64,000 bases of DNA from assembly GCA_018417955.1 (NCBI GenBank), contig JACTVC010000022.1:682001-746000 (forward strand), in the 5' to 3' direction. The stretch is from Laccaria trichodermophora (lineage: Eukaryota; Basidiomycota; Agaricomycetes; Agaricales; Hydnangiaceae). The notes below the pieces were generated by a model. It searched no databases and had not been told where the DNA came from. It saw only the letters and a program-made list of their open reading frames with translations. The position numbers and the translations under genes were made by a program. Below, in pieces: positions 30,309-43,164 of this stretch (within the stretch, counting starts at the first letter, position 1; every line of letters starts with the position of its first letter).

Positions 30309-33300
30309 GATGAGCTATATATATGAAGTTCCGACGACGTGAAGGGGGAAATTAGAAACTGATAAGGAACCCGGAGGTCGTGTGTTTAATGCCTCTGTGA
30401 GAGTTGTGGGAGCTGCAGAGCTGGTTCGAGTACATGCAAAGGATGCAGGTGACTCCTGAGCGTTGGGTTGTACAAACCTGAGAGACGGAGACGAGAGACG
30501 AGGTGGCCCAAGGGGCGAAGAGAGAGTAATGACGAGGAAGGTTCAGAGAGCCCGAGAGCGACAGTAACGAGAGCAAGAGGTCGAGTTCACCCTTAAATAA
30601 CTTTTTTTTCGAAGTCCGTCCCGGGCCGGTATTTATCCGCGGGCAGAGTTCTCCCAGTTTGCTGCCAACATTCGTGCCCCAGAAGTTGGAACACCGTCTT
30701 CGACCTGTCAACATTCCTGACATTTGAAGCCTTGAGGACCCATTCATTTGCACAGTAAGTCAGTCCCTTGCATGATAAATACCCTGTTTCTGCACATCGT
30801 GTTGAAAAAGGTACACCTCCAATCGAACGATTTCTGGGAAGCGACTCGGGGTAATTTCGTCAAAGCGCCTTGAGGCTGGCCGCTGGCGAATACTAAAGGT
30901 CTCTGACTCTCTGTGATACCGATATCAAGATCGGGTGATGCTTGGGGATTTCGCCACATGCACTGACTGATGGTGTCAAGCAGATTTACGAATCAAATTG
31001 AAATCCGGAGGAGAGTGCACGAGGACTGAGGACAAGGAGAGTATGACAGAGAGTCACGAGAAAGACCACTTGTGTCTCTTCCGTCGCCACCACCAGTCAG
31101 CTTGCCGCAGTTCCTGAAAGTTTATCTGAGCTTACGATCGAACATCCCTATCCCTTCGCGGTCTATCTTCATCAAGCCGGTTGACACGGAGCTTTCACTT
31201 GATGACCATTACCGGGCGGTCAGTCAAACGGCCAGGGTGTAAAATAGCATTCGCCACTGTTCAACTGTGGTCGTGTCACGACCTCGTGTGGTGCCAAGAG
31301 CACCCTCGAACAATCACCTCCTCCCACTGGATATATGCTGGTGACCCTGGCTTAGTTCAAGTGAGTAAAGTGACATCGTCAAGTTGCGGTGGACGAAACT
31401 GACATAAATTCTAGATGTATATACAAGCATGTGGATCCATCTAGATGCGTGCGTTAGCTGCTGAATTGATAACATGATGGTCAGCAATATGAGCGTCGAT
31501 GGAAGAAATGAAAGCAGATATTTAGAGCGGGATGCGGCAAGCTTGTGTACGTAAAACCTGTTGCTAGTAAGCAAATCCCGGTAGTTTGATCTTCTTCGTA
31601 GCTGACCGTCTTGCAGTATTGGGCCTAATGACCCGGAAACATATACGCCTTTTCCCTGGTCACCAGGAGTCGAGATCAAATATCAACGATAAGAAAATGT
31701 GGTATAAGCCTGAGAGAGGTTGCCCTGCCATGTAGGGCTTAGATTCCAGTGGGATAGATAGACTGAGCGCCATATTTATGGCTGGCGCTTCCACGGATAC
31801 AAAGCCTGAATATTTCCGTGTGTCCTCTGAAATGGATTGCGAACTGCGCCACGTTGGCTTAACAACTTGCATCGGAACCACCACCCATCCTCTACAGCCT
31901 CAAACGCTATCCTAAAGTACACGTCCCTGCTATGGATGTTTTCCGATAAACGTAAGTCCGGAGTCCAAATCCCACTTGAAATCTTGACTCCTTGAACGCT
32001 GTAGGGCCTTCCCGACTCTCCGCGGGGTCGATCAATATTTGGAATGATCCAGTTCTTTTTTTCAAAAACGCCGGTTATCAGCTATACACAATTCCTTCAG
32101 ATCGTGCTTCAGCCGTTCCCAGGTCACCCAGACACATGCACGTTTCCTGATGCTGGATGCGGAAGCCTCAGCTGAAAATCTCTCGGGTAGCAGTCATGGC
32201 AAATTTGGGTGCGCGACGTCAAGTCCCAGCACCCCTAAGTCGCCAGAATCAAATATGATGTACGTCCCGTTTTCGCCTTTGCAACTCGTCCGGTGTCACC
32301 ATTTCTCTCAATCAACGCCCAGACTGGCCAGTCCATCATCAAACACTCAGCATGAATCCCCACTCTGCATCCAAATTGACGATGGGCTGTCAGCTTCTGT
32401 CGGATTGAGTTTTATATAGGACATCCCGATGCACCCGGCCTTCTTGAACTATTGCTGGACGTATGCATCACTCAACGACCTCTACTTTCGGATCACATCC
32501 GAGTCTAAGCGCACTGGAAACTTCGCGAAGCCTGTGCCCCATTATCCCCAATGACGTCCTTGAATGACGGCTTCTATCACATCTTCCGAGAAAATAATTC
32601 TAAGGTTCGAGTGACTCGCCTTGGTGTCAAGTAGGAGATCCCCAGCCTGTGCAGGACCTGTCATTTGTCAGTGGGGATTCTCGTCGGCTTACTGCATCAA
32701 AGGCTTTGAGGACCGTGAAGGTGGCATCTCGCTTTGCAACTCGAGGAGTACTAATAACTCACCCATATTACACTGCGGGTGCTGGGCTCTAGCATTTGAT
32801 ATATGTTCCACGGCGTTGTGGCCTTCAGCCAACCTTCAGCGGCTTTTGAATATCCTTCTGGCAGATGTAAGAGGAAACTTGCCGGAATAAAACCAGGCAG
32901 TGACTCGTGAGTCTGTACCGTCGTCGAAACTAGTGCTACCGAGTCGGAAGCATCGTTACTTTGTCGGTTGAATCCTACCTAGCCACGTTCTCCGGTTTGA
33001 GTATCCGATTAAAAATTCTAGGGTGCTTAACGGTGACCAGACAAGCACTGGACCGCTATGGGGCCGTTTTCGGGAAGCCAATAGAAAATTCTACATCACA
33101 AAGATTTCTACATTATCGCGCGTTTATCAGTCTATGACCGCGTATACATACGACAAGGACGGGACCGAGATCCTCTCAAACACCTCTTCAAACGTCAGTG
33201 ATGCCCTCCTCGCTCCACCAGAAAAAGCATGGATTTATTGATCTATTCTGTGTATCCTCTCAAACACCTCCTTCGGCGCGACCATACCAACGTCGTATCG

Positions 33301-33510
33301 ACGCGGTCTCCATTCCACTCCAACCCCACACACCCCAATTCCGAGTCTCTAAAGTTGAAATCTATTTTTATCCCATCCTGAAGATGGTACTCTAATATAC
33401 ATACGCGTCGATAGTTTGATACAGAATTGGTTTAATAACAATGTGAGCGGGTGGAATGATTCCGAGTCATATAGTGGTATCATGCACTGTAAGAAAAAAA
33501 TTGTTAACGT
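30309..33510. other. 3.2-kb region without a convincing gene
   Basis: The first few hundred bases hold the INO1 promoter. The rest contains scattered short open frames on both strands with stops and no clear splice series. Two pieces look faintly protein-like: minus strand 31875-31660 and plus strand about 32010-32150, but neither can be assigned. They may be relics of decayed genes. Confidence 0.4.
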
Positions 33511-35313
33511 TCAAACCGAGGTCAAAGAAAGAAACAGAAAAACGCACAAGTCTGGAACCGGCACCAAAAAATCCAACACGCGTATCTCCCCGCGCGTAGC
33601 CACCACCAACCTCCCCGAAGCAGGACAAAAATCATACAACACCCTATCCTGCAACCCATACGTATACAACGACTTCGTAACAGCCGAGCATCCCTCCCCC
33701 TGGCCCCCTTCACTCCCCACGTCACTTCCTTCCTCACTAGCCTCGTCACTCCACACATCATCATAATCCTCCTGCTCCTCCTCCTCCTCCCCCTCCATCC
33801 TCATCAAGCTAGTCAAAACTTCCCCACTCAGCGCCCACGACTGACTCAACTGCCCATGACAAATCGTCATAGGCGGTAACACAACCCTCGCATTAAACGG
33901 CGCCCTCCTCCCCGCACTTGACCCATTAGCATTCGAATACGCCTTCTCCATATCCATGGCAAACCTAAAAGGCTCTTTCGCGTCGGAGCCCGACAGACCC
34001 AGATGTTCCATCTCGAGTTTGTATAATGACATGGCGAGGTTCCGGCCTACGGGCGTTGCGAGGCCTAGGTAGATGTGGTTTAGGGAGGGAGGCCACCAGC
34101 CTGCGGGTGCGGCTAGAAGGGGAGGTGGGCGGCGCGGGTTTGGGTTGTTGAAGGGGTGGGTTATTTCCGTGGGCGGTTGGGTTTGGATGAGGGTTGCGGT
34201 GACGTTGGGGCATGGGGATGGTAAAGGGCAAGCCGATGAGCAGGGCAAGATGCAAGGTGAGGTGCAGGGGGAGGGACACGGGGTGGTTGGGGTAAGGAGG
34301 ACGGATATCGCGGTGTGTCGTAGGATGAGGAGGTGGTCTCCGAATATGATTGTCTGTAAATGTAGCATTAAGGTTGGGATGAATTGAAGAGGGAGGAAAA
34401 TACATACGTCGTATGCTGGATCTTGGCCTTCCAATTTCCACGTTACGGCGATGTTGGAAGTGAGATTCCACAGGTACATGTGCATCTCTTCATCCAGCAA
34501 GACCACGCGATCTCCAGAAATCGCATGTAAATGAAGTGGTGCTTTCAAGCGCAGCCTTCTAATGAATTGAAATTGTGGCTTTGGCGCTGCGGGGTGAATC
34601 TCAGATATCGAGATGGTCATTGATCTAACAAAGTCTTGAGCATCTGCCGCACCACCACGTAATCAAAAAATAAATAAATTACATACCCATTCGCCACAAT
34701 GACGCGTAGCCCACTGCATTCCGGCGCAGGCACTACGCCCAAAATCGACAACTTACTCCCATCTTCAGAAGCATGCACCGCAATCGGCATCGTCGTCGTC
34801 ATCTTCCGAGGTCCCTCCGTATTCAGACCTAAATCCCACAACGACAGTCCACCATGTTCCGTCAATAGGAACCTCCCCCCAGGGACAAGGACGATCTCCG
34901 AACAATCGTCTTCATCCTCATCCACGAGCGCCCCTCCATAGGGATCAAACACACGCGTGCGCGCGGGGGAGAGGGTGTTGGCGGGCGAAGAGTCCATGAG
35001 GGCGGAGAAGCGCCATGGGGAGAGTGCGGCTGATTCGAGGTGTCGTGCTGACATGGAGTCGATGGGGAAGGTGGGTGCGAAGAGACGATGTGTGTGGCAT
35101 GTGCGATGGAGGGCGGATCGCCAGACGGTGCGGGAGTGGGATGCGGTGTAGAGCGCTCTGCATGTCTGTTGGGGGATGAGATGTGAGATCGGTGGATGTA
35201 GATAGAGATAAGAGAGGAAAACGTACTTTTCGAAGAGAGATGATATCGATTGGGTCGATTGAGGTTTGGATGAGGTAGGTGAGGAGGTCGGATGGGAGGT
35301 CTTGTAAGAACAT
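33511..35313 (-). CDS. F-box protein, WD/propeller-like body
   Basis: The protein starts MFLQDLPSDLLTYLI and continues with DPIDIISLRKTCRAL after a short intron: an N-terminal F-box of about 40 residues. The body is unlike the LRR type; it has segments such as LLTEHGGLSLWDLGL, DEEMHMYLWNL and GDHLLILRHTAISV that resemble blades of a beta-propeller, though no WD signature can be firmly named. A Cys/Pro-rich low-complexity patch (PCPSPCTSPC) and a very acidic patch (EGEEEEEQEDYDD) lie further on. Three or four introns near 35230-35160, 34690-34620 and 34405-34345 are needed. Start 35313 is chosen because the F-box begins there; the upstream in-frame extension has no other support. The expected role is Skp1-linked substrate recognition in an SCF ligase. 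Confidence 0.7.
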
Positions 35314-35840
35314 TTTTTCTGTTCCTTTCCTTGTCAAGTCGATAGCGGTATTTGAGAGCAACAAACAGCAAAGATTACTGCATTATATACTCCAAGAGAT
35401 GACAGCCTCAGAATGACAAGGACCCTTCATGTTTTGATGACGGTGATTGCTTGCTGCGTGGTGTAATTGGGACAACGGTAATGTACGGCGTCAACACCGT
35501 CACCTCGAGTTCCTAGGAATGTCAGTATCCCTCCCAGTCGTTCCAGATGTGATTAACTGGGATGGCAAGATCCCATTCCCCTTCTAACTCCGCCGCACAG
35601 CAGCCGCTGCGGGACAGTACCGCCTCGATACGGATAGAGATAGAGTGGGCTCTGGGTGGAGCACTACACCTAATATGGAGATGAAGGAAAAAAAAAGAAA
35701 AACATGGAAAGATCAGCACACCAAAAAAAAAAAAAATCTCTGGAAGGATCAGGATTCGACAAGTCAACGCACCGTGCTGCCTCCGCTCGCTGAGCCTATC
35801 CAATTCCAACTTCAAGTTCCTGCAGGCTTGCTTGCTCCAT

Positions 35841-36086
35841 TCAATAATAATCACGAGTTGCGTGGTCTCGCTTCCTTGCCTTCAGCAGCGCGTCCATAAA
35901 CGGATATATTTGAGCTTTGAGAGCGTGTCGAAGAGCAGAGGGCGCGCCTTCGAATGCTTGGGCTCCCTTCCGAGTGGAAGCAAAAAACGTATCCCATGCC
36001 GATTTTTCTTGGCTCGCGTTTTCGAATTTGTCCTGCTTGGCGGATAGTGAACTGAAATCTGAATTGTCGACGCAATCAGTGTCCAT
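35841..36086 (-). CDS. Small hypothetical protein (81 aa)
   Basis: An uninterrupted frame starting MDTDCVDNSDFSSLSAKQ reads like a real helical protein: Lys/Glu-rich, with aromatic residues at regular spacing (WDTFFASTRKGAQAFEG, ALRHALKAQIYPF) and a basic C terminus. No family is recognised. It has no signal peptide or membrane helix. It could also be one exon of a larger gene, since the frame stays open upstream to 36173. Confidence 0.35.
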   Translation of the reverse strand: MDTDCVDNSDFSSLSAKQDKFENASQEKSAWDTFFASTRKGAQAFEGAPSALRHALKAQIYPFMDALLKARKRDHATRDYY

Positions 36087-37054
36087 CAATATAGTAGTCA
36101 AAGACAAGGCGAGGGGGGAATTTTGGGGGAATTGAAAATTCAACTGCTTGTGACTTGGCAACTCGAAATTCAAACGATTTCGTCATACGTCGCGTCGAGT
36201 CACCAAAACATTCAAAGACTGGCGGCGATTGGCGGCCTGTAGTAGACAACAACAACACTCAGTGCAGTTGAATTGCGTGAAGATGTGACGTGTAGAACGA
36301 TATATCTGATAACACCCGGTGCATGGCAAACGCGTTGTACTACATGCAAAGTAACGTTAACGTTAACTTTGATATCGATGACATCGATGTAGATGTAGAT
36401 GTACATTGTATACTACTAGTAGATTGTCAGAGGATGGAACGTTATTCAACGAACAGCCATTGCATGTTGCAAAAACGTTGTCGCGGGTACGGATATGAAA
36501 AAAGGGCCTGCAGGGTGCTTCAAGTTGAATTCGCGGAAGTAGTACTTGCGAAGAATTGAATTGAATTGAAATCGTCCATGTATGGATGACGATATCGATA
36601 CCTACAAGCCACGCCGCACGCGAGTCAAGTATCAAATGATGATGATTGTAGATAGATAGAGATAGATAAAAACCATAAGTAACACTAAACCCAAAAGGAT
36701 CCTGTAGAAAAAATTAAGTTGAAGACCCATCGAAAGTCTGCGATGTAGGGTGCGTAAGTAATCCTTGAAGTACAGCCATCGTAAGTATGAAGGATGTGAA
36801 GCTTGAAACTTCAAGAGTGATAGTGCAAAGTGAAATAAAGAAAGAGCGTGACGAAGGTCGTGAGTTGCGAATGACAGTGCAAAAGAGTGGCCCAGGAAAA
36901 AGAGTCCGATAAGAATCGTGGTGCGCGTGAGGGATTGGGCGAGGGGGTACGGAGGAGGAGTGAGGGAGGGAAGGAGGGGTGGGGTGCATGAGGTGGTGAA
37001 TATAATGTACAAGCTTGAAGTACACCGAACCAAATGTCCAAACGCGAAAACGCG
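36087..37054. other. Intergenic with short palindromes and microsatellites
   Basis: No gene is recognised. There is a palindromic GTTAACGTTAAC at about 36355-36367, next to ATCGAT repeats and a (GATGTA) run to 36403, and a GATA-type microsatellite at 36648-36668. A long frame on the minus strand (37033-36632) is Leu/Phe-rich and probably incidental. Confidence 0.4.
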
Positions 37055-37960
37055 CTACCGATGTCCATAATGCCGCCGTTGCTGTTGCTGGTGATGACCA
37101 TCCACCGTACTCACCGACTCATTCCCATCCTCATGAGTATACGCCGGCGGCGGCGGCACCAGATCCACACTGCCCACATCAAACTCCCCCCTCCCCACAT
37201 ACCCCTTCCTCGCCATAGCTTTCACTTCCATCTTTTTCTTCGACACGTTCGTCCGTGAACTCCAAGGTAAGAAGGAAGTGGAGGAAGAAGGGGAGGGTAT
37301 ATCCGCCCGAGAACTCCAAGGTAGATATGACGTTGATGAGGAAGGGGAAGGTAGGACGTCGATATCTGATACGCCGGAAGGCGTGAATGGTGTTCTGGAG
37401 TCTGTGAAATGCCATGCGCCGTCTGGGCGTCGAACGGCGATACGCATGTCGGAGCCTGGTGTGTGTTCTGTTGGATGGGTGGGGGTTGGTTAGTAAGAGT
37501 CAAGAGTCAAGAGAGGGGCCGGAGGAGAAGGGAAATAAAGAGGGAAAGAAGGAAGAAAGGAAGAGAGGGTAGAAATGAAAGACGAAGGGAGATGAACAAA
37601 GAAGAAAGGCAACGCACGAAACCTCGGAACCACCCCCCCAGGACGCGTACTCTCCGAAGCAAACGGCGATATCTTCGAAGCGATATGACTCCCATCCGCC
37701 GGAGAACCATGATACGGCCCATAGCTGCCTCCATCCGCGTCCGCCGAGTTTGCCAGCTGACGGCGCTTAAGCCGTAGTGTTAGGTAGATAATGTACCCTA
37801 TTAGAAGGAAGGCTGCGATGGAGAGGATGGTTATGATGATTAGGGTTCTTGAGTCACTTTTTGGTGAGGCGTCGTATGGTTTGGAAGAGGCGGATGAGGA
37901 GGCGGAGGCGGAGGTGGTGGAGGAGGGGGACATGGGTGCCAGTTCTACTTGGACATTCAT
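37055..37960 (-). CDS. Single-pass membrane protein with repeat-containing cytosolic tail
   Basis: Two exons (37960-37618, 37467-37055) give 251 residues. After a Ser/Thr-rich N-terminal segment comes one clear membrane helix, TLIIITILSIAAFLLIGYII, at about residues 40-60, followed by a basic stop-transfer LRLKRRQ. The tail has two near-identical tandem units of the form PSPSSSTSxLPWSSR, and ends in a His/Gln/Arg-rich stretch. The layout resembles agaric proteins with a Ser/Thr-rich outer part, one helix and a disordered tail; such proteins can be cell-wall or signalling sensors, but that is inference. The N terminus is uncertain: ATG 37960 gives no signal peptide, and an upstream exon could supply one. 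The 150-nt intron is strongly pyrimidine-rich on the coding strand. Confidence 0.6.
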
Positions 37961-39556
37961 AATTAGCAAAGGCACAAAAGCACAAAGACGACTAAGGAGG
38001 GTACGCACCAAATTGAAAGAATGTGAGAGCGTATGATCCACTAAGTAGCTTGAACGAAATGAGCGGCGTTCAAGGACTTCGAGTTGGTTGGTTGTGGTCG
38101 TAGTGGTCAACCGTCACGGTTGAAAGAGATTGACCGATTCAGAAAGTAATTCTTTCAGACCCTGCATGACAGGGTCCACATGAAAAGGTAAATCAAAATA
38201 ACGGCATTGTAGACTCACCTTGTCCCTCGTGGATGAAGCTGAAGAGAAAGGAGCTTGTCGTCGAACGTGCCACCGTGACGATGGACGTGGAACAAATTTC
38301 AAACGAGGGCAAGTTGATCGTACGCTCTTGTCCTCCTTTTGTATTCAACTCCGTTACGCGCACGACTACTGAACATACACACCGCCTGTAGGTGGGTCCA
38401 CGAATTCAAGATTATATTTACTGACTTTATTCGACTTTATGATAAGTAGGATTTGACCATCTAAGGAAGACCAAAGATCGGAGGAACATTCATACTACGA
38501 CTCGGACCACCCCAACGTGAGCTAAAAATCGCAGGTGTTGACGTCAAGGCACGGAATCACCCGCCTCAGGCTACTCCACCGACACCTTCATCATCCCTTC
38601 GACCCATATCCACCCACTTCCTGACTAGCGCTAACCGTCCGCGTCAGGTCCGATAGGTTTGCAGTCTTCCCTGCCGCGGTTCAAGTGACGAGTGACGAGG
38701 ACCAATCCTGCGGGACCTCGATCCACCATCGAGTGACATATGGCAAACGCTTCCTCAAGGGGGAGTCTATCGATTTTCTCTCGATATGAGATGCCATTTG
38801 TTTTGATTGATCGACAGAGATGGCGAGGCCCGCATTCGACGTCCGTTCTTGACCTCCTCGAGGTTCATGAAGGCTGCGCCTCTTTTACACCGCGTTTCCT
38901 CAACTACTTCTGAGTCCCAGTAACGAGGAGTGGTCTATTCCACTCTTCGTGGTCGAGCTCCTCTTTCGCTTTGCATCATAATGGTGACTATCTTTGTCTG
39001 AACATGCCAGTAAAATTGGCGGGCTAGATTGGGAGACGGCGACTAAGCGCATTGGACCTAATACTTTTCGACCTGTTGCCGACCTTTTTGGAACAGGCTT
39101 CCGTTGTGTCGGAGATACAGGATGGAACGGATATGGCGAATTTGGTCGAGAGAAACGTCGAGTCCTGCTATTTGGCCTCCCATATGTTGACTGGGTCCAC
39201 TTTGGGTGGTGTGTTACTTGTTTGGGAGGACGAACAGGAGGCTGGAGACGATAGATTCATTTGGGTTGCATGGCTTCTCAGCGACATAACGCGTCTGCCT
39301 TTGTCCGAAATCACCACATCTAAGTACAGCGCACCTGCCCCTTCGCATCATGCCCAACCAACCTGATCGATGTAAAAGGAACATGCTGTAGTATACTATG
39401 AATAGTTGCTTTCAACACCTATAGATCCGGCGCATACAGTATGCGCGAATTATCACATTACAAGAATCCTCTAATCCAATACCCTCACATTACAAAACGA
39501 TCTAATCTAATACCCAGAAACCAACCTCAAGACTCGAAACCCATCTCCAACCCAAC
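37961..39556. other. Intergenic, no gene recognised
   Basis: About 1.6 kb. The part near 37961-38340 may hold the promoter and a 5' untranslated exon of the membrane protein (a GT/AG-bounded stretch lies at about 38220-38155 on the minus strand). Open frames at 38994-39366 on the plus strand overlap each other and have no family likeness. Confidence 0.4.
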
Positions 39557-42500
39557 TCAAACCCCAATCCTAAACAACTCCTCACTCGCAATCCTCAACC
39601 TCTCAAGCTTCTTCCCCAACTCCGCCCTCCTATGCGCAACCCCCGAACTCTCCTGAGCAAGCTCCTTCGAGATACGCATCCCATCCTGCGAATTCACGCC
39701 CAAGCTCGTGTACAGCGTGCTCAACAACCCACGCTCAACACCACGCACGAGCTCATGGTCAATCGCCAGTGGAACGTTGTCCACGAACCGTTTGTATGCC
39801 ACTAAATGTATATGAAAGGAAGGAGTAATGAACAACCAGGGAGAAGGGAAAGAAGGAATAACGGATAAACGAACCCTGGAAATAAGCCCTAACATCCGCC
39901 ATAATCACCAACGCAGGCTCCATCTTATCAGGCGGCAAGAGCTTGGGTATATCCTCCGGCTTCACACCCACCACCCCAAGCTCCGCCAACCCCGCCAAAA
40001 CCTTCGCCATCCCTGTTTGCGCCAGTGACGGAAATTGTGGTGGTGGGATTCCGAAGGGCTGAGCACCACCAGTCTCGGCTGGTGCTGCTGCTGGCGCTGC
40101 GAAGCTGAACCCGTTTCCGGGCGTTGATGAGAAAGAAAACGAGTTCGGTTTCGAGGTGGAGGAAGGAGAAGAAGTGTTGTTGTATGCCTGAATAGCCTTC
40201 ATCAACGCGGACTGTTCGTCCCTCTCCCTAGCTCCTTTGTAGTACGATAAAAACTTGGCCTTGTAATCCGCCAAATAATGGTTGTTAAGCGAAAAGGGCT
40301 TGTCTTCGAGTTGGAGGAGCCAGTCGACTTTATCTTCTGTGCGCTGGAGGCATTCGTTTATGTGTTTTTGGATGATTGCTCTGGTAAGATAAGGATAGTT
40401 AGTTTGGTTTCAACGAAAGCTCAAGGCAAGGGAACTGACTTGATGCGCTGCTCCAACGTTCCCTGCCCAAACTCTCCAAAATGCGCCTTGACAAGCTTCT
40501 TACAATGTTCCATAATCGTCGCATGTATAGTCTTGCACAAAATAATAGCAGGCTCGCGCCATTCCTTGATAATACTGTTGATAAACGAAGATTGCACGAC
40601 AAAGGGGTAGTTGCCCGGTAACTCTCTCGTGCGTGCTCTATAACAAAGACGAATAAGCAAAGTAGGGAAAGAAAAGAGAAAAGGGAAACGAACCGATGCG
40701 CACGCTCATAAACCTCATCAATATAAATAACATCATCCCCAACCACATCCCCATGCTTCCTCTTCCTTCCTTCCCCATCCCCTTCCGTTGTCTGTACCAT
40801 CTGCTCCCCATCATCCTCTTCCTCTTCCTCTTCACCATCCCCCTCCCCCTCCTCAAAACTCAAAAAAGCAGCAGGCTTCAACCCCCTCGTCCCCTTGAAC
40901 TTCCTCTCAAAAGGTCTAAACCGCGGCGCAGTCCCCCTAACAGCCCTCCTAAACCTCTCCTGCGCAGGTCTAATAGCCTGCAACAACCCATCCTCATCCG
41001 GTACACCTTCCACATGCCTCGACACGTCCGTCATAAATTCATGAAGGAGCGAAAGGATCTCGTTCCGTGGATCCGAGGAGGGCGCTTTGGGTAGGAGGGA
41101 GAGCGAGGATTGGGCTTTGTGAATGGATTTTTCGAGCTCGTCTTGGATCTTTGGGAGTCTACCAGTCTTTGTTCAGCTTCAAGAAAAAAAGGAAAAGAAG
41201 AAGGGGAAAGAAGAAGACAAACAAACCTCTTCGCAATCAAATCACTCAAAAGCGAACTCAACCTCTCCACCAAATTCCCCGTCCTCAAATATCGTTGATA
41301 AACACTATCAAGCCCACACCAAGGCTCCGTCATACTGAAAAATTCATCTTCCCTCTTCCGTGCGTCGCTCCAGGTGATGTGTTGTTTGAGGTCGTTGGAA
41401 GAAGGTTGTTTGACGCAGTACCAGTTGTTTTCGAGGGTTTCTTTTTCGTTACGGATGAAGGGGAGCCAGTTGGATTCTTCGCCTAGTGGGATGCGGTCGG
41501 GTTTGGTTAGGACGCCGATGGTACGACGGCCTTCTGGGTCGTGTTGCTTTGCGAGCCTGTGGGCACCTTGGTTCTCAAAGTCGGCTTGTGGAAAACGTCA
41601 GTCTGGGGACGGAAAGAAAGAAAGAAAGGGGAACGGACTTTCACAAGCAACTGTTAAGAGAATGATACAGCTTGGTTTCTTGATGTACGACGTGACAAGG
41701 TTCTCCACGAGAGAAATATCATTCGCGTGTCCGTGGGTGCTACTCACACTCGCAATTAACCCTATTCAAATCATAAGTTACCTATAACAAAAGAAAAAAC
41801 GAGAAAAAACTCACCAGGTAAATCGCAAAACGACAAATCCGCAACATCCGGCCCACTAATCTGCAACGAAACACAATTCATTGAAAAGCTCAACTCCTCC
41901 TCTCCCTCCTCATTGTCCTCCCCCTCCAACAAAAAAGCCTTGCGCGACTTCTTAGGATTCAATATTGCACGCTGGGCACGCCTTATCCGGCCCTCCACTT
42001 CCGCTTTATCATATATCGTAGAACCGAAAACTTCATTACGCGCTTGACCGAGTGGTTGGCCTTTGTTGTCGGTTATGAAGCGGAGGGAGACGGTGCATTG
42101 CCAGGGTGTTGAGGAGCGAGAGAGTCGGCATTCGGTTGGGCAGCTACGGGCGAGTTGTGGTTAGCTAAAGGAAGAAGGGAAAAAAGGAACGTACCGAGTG
42201 CAAGTGCCAGCTGCGCGTGGGAGGGTTATACCCGAGATGGACTCGATTAGAGAGGATTTCCCAGCGCTTTGGGAACCTATGACGGCGATTTGGGGAAGGT
42301 CGATGTCGACTTGGACTCTGTCATGACATGAGTTAGTGAACCACTGAAAGGACAAAGAGAAAGAGGCGTACCCGGTACTATGCAACCTATTAACTAAATC
42401 CAACATCTGTCGTCTACCTTGGGACAACTGCGCATTCGACAGACCAACGCTATCGTTTTGAGCAGAGGTGCCGCCATTCACGGCTGGTTTGTTCGGCGTG

Positions 42501-42805
42501 CTGCCAGTCGCGGTTGGCTTGATCGCTGACGCGCCGTTCTGCTGAGAAGGCGTTGCTGCTGCCCCATTCACGTTGGTAGGTCGCGTCTGCGGTGGCACTG
42601 CCTGTCCAGACACTCGTGCCGGCAGACTTTTGATAGATCGCGCAGCAACGGGTGTGGATTGTGCCACTGGCGCGCTTTTCTTGGCGACTGCAGCGGGTTG
42701 AGGGACGTCCTCTATGTCGGAAGAACTCGCGTCGGATTCTTGCATTCTTGAGGAATCGGCATTGCAGTCGTCGGTGTCGGAAGCGCTCGCGTTGTTTTCG
42801 GGCAT
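39557..42805 (-). CDS. Dynamin-superfamily GTPase
   Basis: Dynamins are large GTPases that assemble on membranes and drive scission or fusion. All GTPase motifs are visible: G1 GSQSAGKSS, G2 in PRAAGTCTR, G3 DLPG and G4 TKPD. A stalk region follows, and the C terminus (YKRFVDNVPLAIDHELVRG onward) fits a GTPase effector domain. No PH or proline-rich domain is seen, which places it nearer the Mx/Vps1-like group than classical dynamin. The first 140 residues are Ser/Ala/Pro-rich and probably disordered. An acidic insert (EEGEGDGEEEEEEDDGE) lies in the stalk and a Phe/Gly/Ala-rich loop (SFSFSSTPGNGFSF) before the effector domain. About eight short introns interrupt it. Start ATG 42805 is the first in frame. 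The promoter segment upstream is duplicated at 48340. Confidence 0.88.
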
Positions 42806-42840
42806 TCTTGAAGTGGGAGTTGAAAGATGAAAGTGAGTTC

Positions 42841-43043
42841 TACCTAGGGACGTTCTTTTTATGGTTTGAGAACGGCGGATGTTTTTGTGTGTGATTCAAA
42901 TAATACCTTTGTAAGAGGCGTGTTGGTTGAAACAATGAGAGGTGACAGGAGAGGTTAGTCAAAGGCGGATGAAACAAAGAGCGAGAAAAATGGAGAGCTC
43001 GCCAGCAGAACTTATATTGGATCGGTGAATTGAATGGACACCG
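42841..43043 (-). promoter_or_regulatory. Dynamin gene promoter/5' leader, duplicated elsewhere
   Basis: This segment starts 36 nt upstream of the dynamin ATG. Its minus strand is closely matched by the plus strand at 48340-48553, including CGGTGTCCATTCAATTCACC, CATCCGCCTTTGACTA and AAAAACATCCGCC. Because the copy lacks the gene, the match shows what was copied, not what is functional. Confidence 0.65.
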
Positions 43044-43164
43044 TTTGCCGCTTGATTCGGACTGACATTAGGGTTTACTTACAGCATACATAGTTACAAG
43101 GAGAAATCCTGTTATACACCGGTTCAATGCCTTCAAATTCATTATCGAGGAAGGTGTCGACAGC

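Noticed and set aside
31660..32150. Two protein-like pieces (minus 31875-31660; plus about 32010-32150)
   Set aside because: They break after 40-70 codons and cannot be joined to neighbours, so no gene is called.
36632..37033. Leu/Phe-rich 133-codon frame on the minus strand
   Set aside because: Low-complexity, with no motif or start support; probably reflects local base composition downstream of the membrane-protein gene.
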